A DNA stretch of 64,000 nt from Lenzites betulinus (Eukaryota > Basidiomycota > Agaricomycetes > Polyporales > Polyporaceae): assembly GCA_022264855.1 (NCBI GenBank), contig JABYQU010000037.1, forward strand, positions 310,001-374,000, in the 5' to 3' direction. Of this stretch, positions 1 through 11,172 are shown piece after piece; the first letter of the stretch is position 1; each line of letters begins with the position of its first letter. The translations under genes were made by a program, and so were the position numbers. The notes below the pieces were generated by a model. It was not told the origin of the DNA and did no database searches. It saw nothing but the letters and a program-made list of their open reading frames with translations.

Positions 1-132
1 TGCGGCCGCCATAGTGGTCGAGTGTAAAGAACAGAGCGTGGTCGAGGACGCTGAAACTACGGGCGCCTCAAGCGAATTGTTGGCTCGCGGAGAGGGCGGG
101 GCGCTTGTCCACTGCAGTCACCACCGTCCGCC

Positions 133-591
133 ATGTTCCGCTTCACGCGCCCTCTCCTCAACGCGGCACGGAAGACAACGACGGGTCTTACCGGCCTGAA
201 AGTCCACCATGACCCTATACCCGAGCTGAAGAAGACCTACGAGGCCACCCTTCAGACCCTCTCCTCCATCCCGCAAACATCCGTCTACCGCCAGGGCGCG
301 GAGGCGCTCACACTACAGAAGCTGCAGGTGCTGGAGAAGGCCAACGGAGACGTCGCCGCGGCGGAGAAGGAGCTGGACGAGGGCCATATCGAGGAGTCAC
401 TAGACATTGCTCAGGACGAGCTCAGTCTCGCGAGCAAGATGCTCGAGTGGAAGGCGTAAGCATCCCCAACCAGTGTAGTATCGCAACGCAGTCTGACCGT
501 ATGGTTCAGATGGGAACCCCTAGAGGAGAAACCACAACCAGGACAATGGCAGTACTTTGGGAAGGAGGCGACGGCGACGACATCATCCTAG
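133..591 (+). CDS. NDUFA5: NADH:ubiquinone oxidoreductase subunit NDUFA5 (B13)
   Basis: Two exons (133-455 and 510-591) give a 134-residue protein. It is an accessory subunit of mitochondrial complex I that sits on the matrix arm. The N-terminus (MFRFTRPLL...) is basic and fits mitochondrial targeting. The family signature is the block GLKVHHDPIPEL near residue 22, followed by helices with LSSIPQTSVYR and IEESLDIAQDELSLA. Splicing joins a GCA codon and restores the conserved end WEPLEEKPQPGQW, which is typical of NDUFA5; without splicing the frame stops at once. Length matches the family (about 115-150). The gene reads away from the window edge; the 132 bp upstream show no further exon. Assignment is by motif recognition and is strong. 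Confidence 0.93.
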
Positions 592-1016
592 ACTAGATGG
601 AGTTATCAGCAGCCGTCCGTCCTCACTACGTCCTCCAGGACACCTCTTGTATCACAGGCGAAGGCGTATGGCTTATTTTATCACCACAACTGAAGAGCGT
701 CGCGTCCATTTGCATCAACAGCGGTCGCACCTCGATTCAAGGACTGGACCGTACGGTGCGACACTGAAGACAGCTAGTACTGCTTGCCACCACTGGCTTC
801 ATGGCTGTGGAACTTAAGCGTGTACAATATCAATAGTACACGGGGCAAGTACTAGTGTACGCTATCAACTGCGCGTGGAGAGACCGGCTTGTATGTCGCA
901 ATCGTTAGTCTCAACAACGTTTACAATTAGTAGTGAGGGTAACCGCGACGCGACGGTACGCAGTTGGCGAACGCGGGCTTCAACGATTGCATGTCATATT
1001 ACGAGCGAAAAAGAAT
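592..1016. other. Intergenic, NDUFA5 3' side to tRNA-Ser
   Basis: This holds the presumed 3' UTR of NDUFA5 and the downstream flank of the minus-strand tRNA. The open frames here are arginine- and histidine-rich with no recognisable motif. I see no gene. One CTTAAG palindrome lies near 815. Confidence 0.5.
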
Positions 1017-1109
1017 CGCTGACAGCAGGATTTGAACCTACGCGGGCAATGCCCAAGTGATATTGAGACGAATTCAAATCACTCGCCTTAACGACTCGGC
1101 CATATCAGC
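1017..1109 (-). tRNA. tRNA-Ser (anticodon UGA) with an 11-nt intron
   Basis: On the minus strand the acceptor arm GCTGATA pairs with TGTCAGC (one G-T wobble), followed by the discriminator G. The D arm carries GGCCGAGTCGTTAAGGC, typical of serine tRNAs. The anticodon stem AGTGA/TCACT encloses an 18-nt loop: a normal 7-nt loop with anticodon TGA (plus-strand 1074-1076) and an 11-nt intron (plus-strand 1062-1072) at the usual 37/38 position. A long variable arm and the T arm GTAGG-TTCAAAT-CCTGC follow. After intron removal the tRNA is 82 nt, normal for class II serine tRNAs. It reads UCA and, by wobble, other UCN codons. Confidence 0.95.
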
Positions 1110-1279
1110 TTACCGAGACCTTGGCGGCTGCAGCATAGATGGCCACAGCAGCCGCGGTACCACCCTACTGAGTGCCACAGTTAACCGCAAACGTTGCGCA
1201 CATCCGCACATCTACTCAGTCCCGCCCTGCACGTTCAAGCTACCTCTCTCCGCGCCTGCAGGGCAACCCCTCCGACACA

Positions 1280-1908
1280 ATGGACTCCCTCATCCCATTC
1301 ACCACCTCGGGATCTCTCGTGGATTGCGTCGATAGTACGTCTATCCCAAGTCCACTCAAGGTGCTCCTCAGCCCATAACCCCTGCCGCTCCTCGCGTCCA
1401 TCGACATCCCATTGGCTCCGGTTAGGAAAGATGCTCGTGGTCCTTCGAGACGGCCGCAAGTTGCAAGGCGTCCTGCGGTCTTACGACCAGTTCGGTGAGC
1501 CGCTGCTCAAGCTTACGCGCGAGCGCGCCGCATACTAGAACACATCTCATCTGCCACCCGCAGCTAACCTCGTCCTTGAGGACACGGTAGAACGCATATA
1601 TCACCAGGACGTCTTCGCCGAGACGTGGCTCGGCCTTTTCCTCATACGCGGCGAGAACGTTGTGTTGCTCGGAGAGATTGTACGTCGAGTCACCTGTCGA
1701 GCAGAATCTACGCTGACAGGTGCGGCGCACAACCCAGGACCTTGACCAAGAGGACGAGGTGCCATTACGCCAAGTAGATTGGAGCGTCCTAGAGCCATAC
1801 CACAAACAGGAGACCGCCAACAAGAAGAAACGAGAAGATGTCAAGTCGCAGATACTGTACGAGGAGAAGGGCTTCTCCAAAGAGGGTGGCGAGGGCGACG
1901 GATACTGA
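1280..1908 (+). CDS. LSM1: U6 snRNA-associated Sm-like protein LSm1
   Basis: Four exons (1280-1334, 1426-1494, 1564-1679, 1738-1908) give 136 residues. LSm1 is the subunit that sets the cytoplasmic Lsm1-7 ring apart; the ring binds deadenylated mRNA 3' ends and promotes decapping with Pat1. The Sm1 motif runs from about residue 20 ([20 protein letters not shown], then [12 protein letters not shown]), and the Sm2 motif follows with [15 protein letters not shown]. The C-terminal tail is charged ([18 protein letters not shown]), as in Lsm1. All three introns keep frame, and each junction falls inside the conserved fold. The start was chosen because [18 protein letters not shown] is the usual LSm1 N-terminus. 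It lies 170 bp from the divergently read tRNA. Confidence 0.95.
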
Positions 1909-2211
1909 GCCCATCCGACCTTCGACTGACCTCCTATTCGGGATCCTGGTCTCGAGTCCACCGAACCACTCGCTATTCGCACGGATGCACTCCAACAGGC
2001 AGATTCATTACGCCAGAGAGTCTTCCGATTTGTTGTATTTATGGCCCTCCCGTCCTATCGTTGTTGGTAAAGCTGTCGCAGAGCTGATGGATTTAATACA
2101 TATACAACGCACATCGTATTTGACAACCAGGCACGTAGATGCTATCGAAACAGGCGGGAAACAAGCTGAACAGCACAGCGAACACGATCACGAAAGCATA
2201 TGTACAATACA

Positions 2212-5200
2212 TCACTTCTTCTGCTTGCCCTTCTTCGCGCCATTGGTCTTTGGAGCACCGTTTCCTTGCGCGTGTCCGTTCAGTGGCTGTAGAGGCGAGC
2301 TTGGCATAGGTACGTGTTGTCGTCGCGATTGCATACTGATGACGTCCTCCAGCTGCCTACGGACTTCACGCTCTTGTGTGGTCAGAGCCGACATAGCCTT
2401 CTCCTTCAGCTCCTGGTCGAACTCGAGCTCAGAAGCACGAAGCTTCTGCCATCTGCGTGCATAAGATCAACACGGTTATCAAACCACACGGAAGGAAAGA
2501 ACCCACCCGACGTGTCGTTGGCATTTCTTCTTGCCCCTGCACCACCACGCGCCGTCTTCGAGACCAGAAGCGTCGACCTGCATCGTGTCCTCGCTCATGT
2601 GGCCCTCCTCATAGCTCTCCAGAATGCCCGCGGCATACTCTGCGTACTCATCGTCGTCGAGGCACAGCCGCTGATCCCACCCACACTCCTCAACGCGTTC
2701 AGCCCTCGCCGCTGCGAGCTCCAATAGCTTCTGCCGCCAAATGATGACCTCCAGTTCTTCCTTCAGCACCTCGCGCTTCGGCGCGATCTTAAGCAGCGCG
2801 CCTTGTAAGCGAGTGATAGCACGCTCCCGCTGCGACTTCGCGGGCTTCTGCACCTCGAGGGTCTCGGTGTGCAGCGGGGCGGCCCCGTTGGCGCGCTGCC
2901 TGGGCTTTGTCGCTCGTTTGGGCTCTTCTTTGACAACTTGCACTTTGACGACGACGCCTTCGCGCTGCTTGACGTCTCTGACGCTCGCCCACAGAACTGC
3001 CTCGTCGCCGCCCCAGTTCTCGATCCGGCGCTGCATGTAGGCGATCCCACAGTCGTCCGAACAGAACTTGGAGAACGCGCCGCGCGCGGCCTTGTGGCAG
3101 GCCGCGGCGGACGACGGTCTGGGATGCTTGAGGCCCGCAAAACATCGCTGCTTATACGTCGTCTTCAGGGGAAGATGGGGGTTGGCTGCCATGGGGGGTA
3201 AGTCGCGGCCAGGATTTTTAAGAGCACCGTGCATTACGTACCTTTTATGCAGGGCGGACAGACAAATTGATCAATGAGGTCGACCTCAAGGTCATTCATG
3301 TTCAGACACTGGGTGTGATACCACTCGTCACACCTGACCGGAGTATCAGCTTCCAGAACGACAAAGGCGAATGGATCAAATTACCGGTCGCAAGCGATCA
3401 TCACCCGGTCCTCGTCGTAGCTCGTCTTGCACACACAATAGAGCTTATCGTCCGCGGCCTCCTCTTCCTCACCCTCCTCTTCCTCCTGGGCCTTGCTGGA
3501 CGGCTCCGGGGGCGCAGGCATGACGGACGCCGAGCGCGAACGAGACTGTCCGCCGACCGCCGACACGGATCGCTTGGCCGCCGATACAGCTGTTCCTGCG
3601 GTCGTTTTCTTGCCTTTGGTCGCCGGCGCGCTACCGGAGGGCGTGAGGCGCCCACTCGAGCCCGCCGGACTCTCCTTGACAGCTTTCGCCTTCGGCTTTG
3701 TGGCGGTCGCCTTTGCTTTGGGTTTCGGCGCCGGCTTGGCTTTCTGCACCGGCTAGCAAAGACGTTAATACGCATACATGGTCACAATACGGCGCAAAGC
3801 TTACCTTCGCTGCGGGATCCGGCTTTTTCTTCATGCCTGCGGAAGCCGCCGTGCCTTCCGTCTTCTGGGGCTTCGGAGCGGAAGACTGCGCCTGGCTGGG
3901 CGTGGCTGACTTGGCGGCCATGCTGGGCGGGGCAATCGGCGGCGGCATGACGACACGCTCAGAGGGAGTGGGGGCAGAGGAGGAGGGAGGTGCTGAACCT
4001 CCGGCGGGCATCGTGGTGGGCACGTCCTTCACCTGAGGAGGCTTCTCCGCGTGCACCGGGGCGGGGGACACATGCGATGCATTGGCTGTGTGTGAATGCG
4101 CGTGCGCGTGCGAAGGTGTATGTGGGCGCGGATGCGGAGGTATATGCGTATGCGGATGCGAGTGTGCATGTGAGTGCATGTGCGAGTGCGGATGCCGCGG
4201 TTTCTCGTCCAGCAGGCTGAGCAGCTCGTCGTCGAGATCGTTGCTGGTCGCCCCGTCCTCTTCGCGCGCAGCGGGGCTGGACGCACTGGCTGCGAGGTCG
4301 AGCTCCATGGCTAGGTCGGCGTCCGTACTCGGAGAGCGCGCTTTCTCAGGGACGAGGGCTTCTTCGGGGGTGGTACGGTCGAGCTCCTCCTCCAACAGCG
4401 CGAGCGGCGTGGGGGTCCTCGAGCGACCCTTCGGCAGTTCGGGCGCAGGGTCGACGGAGATCGTGAACGCCGTCTGCACCTCTTCAGGCTTCACCTGAGG
4501 GGGCGGCGAATCGGCCGAGGTGTCAGGGGAATCCGGAGGCACCTCCGCGACGGGAGATGCGCGCCGGGACGCAGACGAAGGGGAGTCGGTGGCATAATGC
4601 TCTAGCAACCATTCATGTGCATCTTGCTCACGCGGGGCTTCTGTTGGTTGCACCGATGGCGGACGTACTTCGACCTGGGCCGCGTCTTCGATAGGATGGT
4701 CTGGGGTGGGAGGCTCTTGCGCCGTCAATGACGCGTCCGGAATTTCCTCCATCTTTACCTCATCCTCCGTCATCGCCCCGCTCTCCGGCGCGATTTCGTC
4801 CGGCAGCTGCGCTTCATCGTCCACCGGCACATGAACGTCTGCCCGGACTTCGTCATCCACTCCAACCTCGACCTCTACCCTCGCATCGTCGGCGACCTGC
4901 ATCTCATCCTCCACCCGCACCCCATCCTCCACTTGCACGTCGTCCTCCATCGGCACCTCGCTTTCCACCCGCGCCTCCGCCGGCTCCTCCTCCTCCTCGT
5001 GCTCAGGTTTCACTGGGTAAGCCTCCAAATCTGTCGCCGTCTCGACATCTTCATCTTGCACATCCACATCCAGAGTGACGATCTCGGGAGGTGGCTGTGG
5101 CTCCTCGGGCACCTCCGCCAGTACGGGAGGGGTTGGTGGGGGTGCCGGCGACGGACTGCGTGGTCGTGGCATCGGGACGACATGCTCAGCAACGCGAGAG

Positions 5201-7008
5201 CGGTCTTCAGAGGGCTCGGAGATGAGAAGCTGGGATATGCTCCTGGGTTTCGACGTCGCGAAGGTAGGTGGAGGCGTAGCGAGACGCGGCAGCGGAGCCG
5301 CGGAGAAGGCGAGCGGTGTCGGAGAAGGCGCGGTGGCTGCGACGGGGCTGAAGGCGGGGTCAAGGGTGACGTCGGGAGGGGGAGCGGGGACAGCGGCGAT
5401 GGCAGAGGAGGGGACTGGATGGTGTACACGAGGTGGCGGGGATGGTGAAGCGAGCACCTGGACATGTGGGACTGTTCGTGAGTTGGACAACGACGGCAGT
5501 GGAGTAGAAGGGGCGATTTCAGGTGCATGAGGATGGTAAGAGGGAGAGACAATGATGTGGTCATGCAGCGCGGCGGGGACGGGAGGTGGGGGAGACGCCG
5601 GGGCAGAAACGCGGGTGAACGCGTTAGGGACGGGAGGAACGGTGCTAGGTAAGGCGGAGGAGCCAGCGTTCGAGCTCCCTGATCGTTTGCGCCTCTTAGT
5701 GGGGGGTTCGCCATCTTGGCCCAGGGAAATAAAGGCTAGCGAGCTGACACGCGTGTCCACGCGTGGAGAAGGCAAGGGCGGACTCCTCTGCAGTAGTGGT
5801 GAATGCGATACTGGCGGAAGTGGAGGGTTGCGGTTGAGCACAGGGCTGAGCGAAGCTCTTCGTGCAGATTCTCTCCATTCCATAGCAGTTGGAAGCTCAC
5901 CACTCAGCCTCCGCCTCTCCTCTGTAGCCGCCTGAACCAAGGCATCCAAAGCCCCCAACCCTCCCGGGCTTCCATGGGATCCAAATGGTACCGCAGGCGA
6001 TCTTGGTGGTTCTGCATTAAGAAGATTGGGGAGCGCAGCTGCGGAAGACGTGCGAGAAATCAAAGCCGGCGGGGAACCCAAATGCGTTTGAGACGCCGAG
6101 CGCAATCGGGAAGGGAATGCGGCAAACGCTTCATCCCCACGCGCTGACGGAGAACCAGAGCCGGGGAATGTTATGGGGCTTTGAGAGCTGCGTTTGATTT
6201 GTGAGGGCGAAGACAGCACGCCCCCACCGTGAGGTGCGGATTGGGACATGGGGCGGTAGAGGTTGTTTGGGGAATGCGACGGCGGCCGAGTTTGCACAGG
6301 AGAGTGTGATGGGTGTCGGGTGGCAGATGTACTAGAGGCCGGTTGTAGGATCTGCTCGGGTGTACGCAAGTAGCCAGGTCGAGGAAGAGGAGGAGGATAC
6401 GTGTAAGGAGAGAGCAGCGGGTCTGACTGTGCGCTCGTGGACGACCGAGGCCTCGAGAAGTAAGACGGGGTTTCGTATGTCCGATATTCTCCCTCGCGAG
6501 GATCAGAAGTCCTGCGAGATGTGGGGATGGGTCGCGGAAGGGCTTGTGGCAGAGACGGCGGCAGGTGGTAGGAGACAGGATCGCGTTCACGGCTTACAGG
6601 TGAGACTAGTGGCCTGGAAGAACTCGCCACAGGTACGTCAGGAAGATCGGCGTCGTGACCCCCGTGTCCTCTCCAGATACTATGTCGGGCGGTCGCTCCT
6701 TCCGCCAAGGGCAGTGAGGGCGCGTGGGTCGCGGGATGAATGTGTTGCACTGAGAGGGGAACGACGACATTGTGGCTGTCTCGGTTATGATCTGGATACG
6801 GTCTACTACGAAATGCATCGTCGCGGAACTCTACAAAACCGGGGCTGATTACTTGCGGGTCTCTCAGATCGGCGGATGTAGTGTGGGGTCTGGACGTCGG
6901 CGGGGTGAAAGGCGGGGGTTGTGAACTAGCGGGTGGAGGAGGCGCGTGGTCCGGTGGCTGCTCGTCCGCACAGAGCAAGGCAGAAATCGTAAGCCGTCGT
7001 CCAGCCAT
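2212..7008 (-). CDS. SPP1: Spp1-type PHD-finger protein (COMPASS subunit) with a long disordered N-terminus
   Basis: Five exons on the minus strand (7008-3805, 3752-3385, 3333-3242, 3185-2507, 2452-2212) encode 1527 residues. The PHD finger spans about 1174-1219 with a full C4HC3 ligand set (CVC, ACDRC, WYH, C, CPPC). After it come the CXXC/Spp1-type block (residues RCFAGLKHPR, FCSDDCGIAYM, RRIENWGGDE), a coiled region and the end motif WWCRGKKKCQRHVGWQKL. These identify the Set1/COMPASS subunit that reads H3K4 methylation. Family members are usually 350-700 residues. Here about 1,070 residues precede the PHD: Pro/Ser-rich sequence, acidic Val-Glu-Asp repeats (plus-strand 4790-5060) and a His-rich tract (about residues 937-978). 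The PHD part is certain; joining it to the long first exon rests on a canonical 52-bp phase-0 intron. Confidence 0.85.
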
Positions 7009-7883
7009 CCGTCAAGCTTTAAACACGCTGCCAACCACAGACGTCGCGCTCGACCTCGAGATGAAAGAAATGCGGAAGGTAGGAAGTGACGGACCAAGAA
7101 CAGCTTACAGGCCATCGGCCGCTCGCCTGGGCGGGGTCACAGGGCGCGCGGACAAACACAATCAGCAGCAAGTGCCACTCCGCGAACTCCGAGCTCTCCG
7201 CCTCCCACCAGCCCATATACAATTGTACAAGCTCCGAGCACATGGGCTTCCCAGCGCATTCCCACTCAGCTCATCGCGTGTGCATCAGTCGCAACGCAAA
7301 CACGTTCAATCAAAAATGGATGTTCGTCAAGCAGCATAACAGCAAAATTTATAGCAAGGACTGTACAACGAGACATTGCGACGCTACTCATACAGTGGCC
7401 ACGAAGGACCTACTGTTAAGACAAAAGTCCCATCCGAAGCACGAGCGCGCCGCACCCAAGTCCCATCGTTCACAACATACGTCTTCTCGTTCTCCAGCCC
7501 TTTATGACGGTCTCAAGGTCCTCGACCCACTCAAGTCCAGCAAGCTGGCGAGCGTGTCATCGTCGAGATGCTTTTGAGGGCTGAAAAGGGTCGTTAGCCA
7601 CAGCACCACAGCACAAAGACGACCGAAACTGACCTGTGTTTAAGCGTTAGCGTTCAAGGTCGCATCCGGGTTGCCTTATATAGCCGCCCGAAGAACTGTA
7701 CAGTGGACCGGGGGTGGCTTGACCGGGACCCCCGACAGCGGTCCCCGGGTCCGTGCTGGGCCCAGAGTCTGTTAGGAGACTCGAGAGAAACTTCGTCGCC
7801 CCCGCCGTCAATCCACTCGACAGTCCTTAGCCGTCCAGGGATCCTACCCCGCCGACTGACCGCAAAAGAGGGCCCCGCCAAAC
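7009..7883. other. Divergent promoter region, SPP1 / STM1
   Basis: This is the 5' flank of both neighbours. No coding signal was recognised; the open frames on both strands lack known motifs. A TATA-like site at 7675-7683 serves the plus-strand gene. The stretch 7700-7880 is GC-rich and probably holds the transcription start region of the STM1-like gene. Confidence 0.5.
7675..7683 (+). promoter_or_regulatory. TATA-like box of the STM1-like gene
   Basis: The sequence CTTATATAG lies about 200 bp upstream of the ATG at 7884 in otherwise GC-rich DNA. This suits a highly expressed gene with a leader of 100 nt or more. Position and sequence only; not tested. Confidence 0.45.
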
Positions 7884-9178
7884 ATGTCGGTGGCCAGTAA
7901 AAACTACTTCGCCCTCCTCGATGGTCAGTCTCGCTCACTTTGGCGCATTTCTTGCGGTTTCTGCGACTCCGTCTTCAATCTCCACCAAGGAATGGCCATG
8001 GACTGATCGATTTTCGCACCACATATAGAGGATGCCTCGCGGCCTGCGAGCCCGAGCTCTGCGCCCGCCAAGGTAGCAGCGCCTACTCCTGCTCCTGCTG
8101 CCCGTGGAACCCAGAAGAACAGCGGCGGACCTGCTTCAAGAGGCGGCAGGTACTACCAGCGTGGCGGAAAGTCTGCTCCCCGCGAGAACGGCGAAGCAGT
8201 CGGTGACGACTCTGAGCCCAGGAAGCGCGGTAGGTTACTTCAAATGGATCGAAGCCCACGATCTGACTATGCTATTTCATCCGTATTCTCGCATGTAGCC
8301 GACGGTGAAGGTCGTGGACGTGGCCGTGGCAGAGGTCGTGGTGACCGTGGTGATCGTGGACGCGGTGGCCGTGGCCGCCAGTTCGACCGCCACAGTCAGA
8401 CCGGTAAGACGTATGTGCATTTGCATCTACGATCGTGAAGTATCTTGTTGCTCATCCACATCATCAGCGACTCTGACAAGAAGATCCACCAAGGATGGGG
8501 CGGTGATGAGCCTGTTGCTGAGCTCAACGCCGAGGCTGGTGCCGTGACCGACGCCGCCGCTGAGACCAACGAATGGACCACCCCCGCCGCCGATAATGCA
8601 GATGCTTGGGGTGTCCCGGAGCCTGCTGCTGCTGAGGGTGAGGCTGCCACTGGCGAGAAGAGCGAGGCCCGTAAGCCCCGTGAGCCTCGTGAGCCCCGCG
8701 AGCCTCGCGAGCCCGAGGAAGAGGACAACACCCTCACTCTTGACGAGTACCTCAAGAACAAGCAGAGCCTGGATATCGTCCCCAAGCTCGAGGGTCGTAA
8801 GGTCGAAGAGGCCGAAATCAAGGGTGCCGTCGTGCTCACCAAGAAGGACGAAGAAGAGGACGCCTACTTCGTTGGCAAGGTGCGTTTTTTTCCGCAGTCG
8901 CAGTCACATCGCGAATTGAAGGCGTTCTTCAGACGAAGACCACTGCTCCTAAGCCCCGTGCGAAGAAGGAGGAGAAGGTCTACATCGAGATCGATGCTCG
9001 CTTCGAGCGTCCTTCCCGTGGCGGCGGTCGTGGTCGCGGCGAGCGTGGCGGCGAACGCGGCTTCCGTGGTGGTGAACGTGGCCGTGGCCGTGGCGGTCGT
9101 GGACGGCCGACGAATGGTAGCAGCGGCCCCGCTGCTCTCAACGTGGCCGACGAGACCGCGTTCCCCTCCCTGGCTTGA
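7884..9178 (+). CDS. STM1: Stm1/SERBP1-like (HABP4 family) ribosome-binding protein
   Basis: Five exons (7884-7923, 8029-8229, 8299-8410, 8468-8879, 8933-9178) give 336 residues. Family members bind the 80S ribosome mRNA channel, protect idle ribosomes and bind RNA. The start MSVASKNYFALLD is typical of fungal Stm1. The family core spans exons 3-4: RHSQTGKT, then DSDKKIHQGWGGDE. Next come a PRE/PEE repeat (about residue 195), the conserved NTLTLDEYLKNK segment and two RGG-rich runs (exon 3 and the last exon), ending with DETAFPSLA. The donor for intron 3 is GTATGT at 8411; the nearer GT at 8404 would break the frame and lose the TGKTDSD motif. It is one of several translation genes in the window. 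Confidence 0.93.
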
Positions 9179-9819
9179 TAGCCCGACGAATATATCGGTT
9201 CAACCAGCGGAAGTTGAACCTTTTCACACATCCCTCGTCCTGCGCCCCGACAAAATCGCAGAGTCTCTCATGCCTGCTCCCTTCCTCCCGCGATCAGTCT
9301 CTCATTGTCTTGATATCTGCGCATGCACGTTCTGCATCTTCCTCCCCTCGTATCTCTGTCGTTTCCATCTCCGCGCTCTGTGCTCCTGCTTCTGTGTCCA
9401 GTAGTAGCCGTTCCACTTACCAGCCTCCCTGACATGACGTATGAACCAAGACTACGCACGGTATCTTATGCTCTGTGGCTCTCCATATTTAGTCGTGTTG
9501 TATACGAGGTGTAAGAACCCATCGATGCATTTCGTCGCGAAATCGTTTGAGTTCAAATTAAGCCGAACTTCGACTCAGGGAAAGCCTGGAGACGCGTGCA
9601 ACTTCTTCCATGCAGATGCCGGAATCAGTCCACCCAGCCCTCGATCTGTGGGCTAGCCACTGGCTGTTGGGCTTGTCGATGATGGTGCCGAACCCGGGTC
9701 CTTGAATTCGCGGACATACGTCACATCGTGCACGTTTTCAACATGTGCATGGACATCCAGCTCTCGGTGGCGTTGTGTTTTCCTCCACACTACCCCGATC
9801 AGCCCAAGACTCTACCAGT
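9179..9819. other. Intergenic, downstream of STM1-like gene
   Basis: This contains the 3' UTR of the STM1-like gene and the upstream flank of the histidine phosphatase gene. I found no reading frame with coding character. Confidence 0.5.
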
Positions 9820-11032
9820 ATGACGATTGAAACGATCTACATCGCCAGACATGGTACGTATCCCTATCTGTGATAACGTCGGCCGTCAGAGGTACCTAAC
9901 GCATCTCGCTGCTACGTTCGAATTCAGGGTTCCGTATGAATTGGGTCACCGACGACTGGTGAGTTGACTTGCTCAGGATGCTGATCTGTACCGTAACGGG
10001 AGATATTGACCACTACGACGTAACTATAGGAAGAGCGTGACCGGTATGTCCGCTTTATACACCAGCCATGGCAATGCAGGCTACAATCATGGATCCATAG
10101 TTGACAGCCTTGATAATATTTTGCAGGGCTGCCTCGCGATCCACCACTCGCACCTTTCGGGGTCGACCAAGCACATGAGCTGGGGGACTATTTCTTGTCG
10201 CTCCCTGAGGATCAGCGTCCCACAATCATCCTTTCCTCTCCATACTGTGAGTGCTAGTTACATTGTACTGCGCCGTCGTTGGAGGCATTTGATTGACTCC
10301 AGGGTAGATCGTTGTCTACAGACCTCAGTACCAACTGCCCAGAAACTCGGGTTGCCTTTATACGTGGAACATGGTAGGAAGCTCGCTGCTGCGGCATACG
10401 CGCCCGCTGATTCGTTCCCCATTTCACAGGACTCTCAGAATGGTACTCCCCGGTCACGCCGAACACTGGCCTCCACCCGCGCCCGGCCCCCGCCGCCAAG
10501 CTGCAGACGTACTTCCCCGAGATCGACCACTCCTGGCAGTCGATCTACTACCCCTCGCGGAAGGGCGAGGACGTCACCGGGGTGCACGATCGCGTGAACG
10601 GCGTCATGCGCGCGCTCGTGCCGTACATCGAGCGCAGGTTCGACGGCGCGCACAAGCGCATCCTGCTCGTGAGCCACGCTGCGACGGTCATCGCGCTCAC
10701 CCGCGAGCTCATCGCGGACCGCGATCTCCCGCTCCGCGTGAGCTGCTGCACCGTCACGGAGCTCCAGCGGGCACCCGGGGAGACGAGGGCGGTGGGCGGC
10801 TGGCAGCCGAAGCGGCTCGCGGACGGCAGCCATCTCAAGGACGGGCCCTTGAGAGACTGGGGGTTTGAGGACATCCAGACCGTTCGCGATGGCGAGGCGA
10901 GTGACCGAGACTTGTCAATGGCGATGGCGGACACCGCACTAACGCCCCGTGTAGGTCGTCACCGATGCCGGCCAGCCTGGTACCGAAGACGAGTTGGACG
11001 AGCCGGTCGGGCTACAGGTAGATCTCCTTTAA
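9820..11032 (+). CDS. Histidine phosphatase superfamily (phosphoglycerate-mutase fold) protein
   Basis: Seven exons (9820-9853, 9928-9958, 10030-10043, 10127-10246, 10308-10373, 10430-10896, 10955-11032) give 269 residues. The phosphoacceptor motif is RHG at residues 10-12 (IYIARHGFRMNW). The second histidine motif is LLVSHAATVIALTREL in exon 6. The block TIILSSPYYRCLQTS is the third fold signature. Overall it resembles the fungal Tfc7/YNL108C group, but a TFIIIC role cannot be read from the sequence; it may be a metabolic or regulatory phosphatase. The final intron (10897-10954) has a GC donor (GCGAGT) with a good CACTAAC branch site, and splicing it gives the acidic tail TDAGQPGTEDELDEP. 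Exon 3 is only 14 nt. Confidence 0.85.
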
Positions 11033-11172
11033 TAGAACAGCCGAGCTGTCTAGAAGCCGCAGCGTGCGGAGTTACATAGATGGGTGTCTCCTGTCTGAAC
11101 ATACTATACACATACATTGGATTTCCGTCTTCTTCACGGGTCTATATCGTCCCCCATTCTATCCTGACGCTT
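11033..11172. other. Short convergent spacer
   Basis: This 140 bp lies between two converging stop codons and must hold both 3' ends. Nothing else was seen. Confidence 0.5.

Noticed and set aside
5010..5714. 234-codon minus-strand frame within SPP1
   Set aside because: Out-of-frame shadow of the long Pro/Ser-rich first exon.
8404..8467. Use of the first GT (8404) as the donor of STM1 intron 3
   Set aside because: It breaks the frame; the GTATGT at 8411 keeps the frame and restores the family motif TGKTDSDKK.
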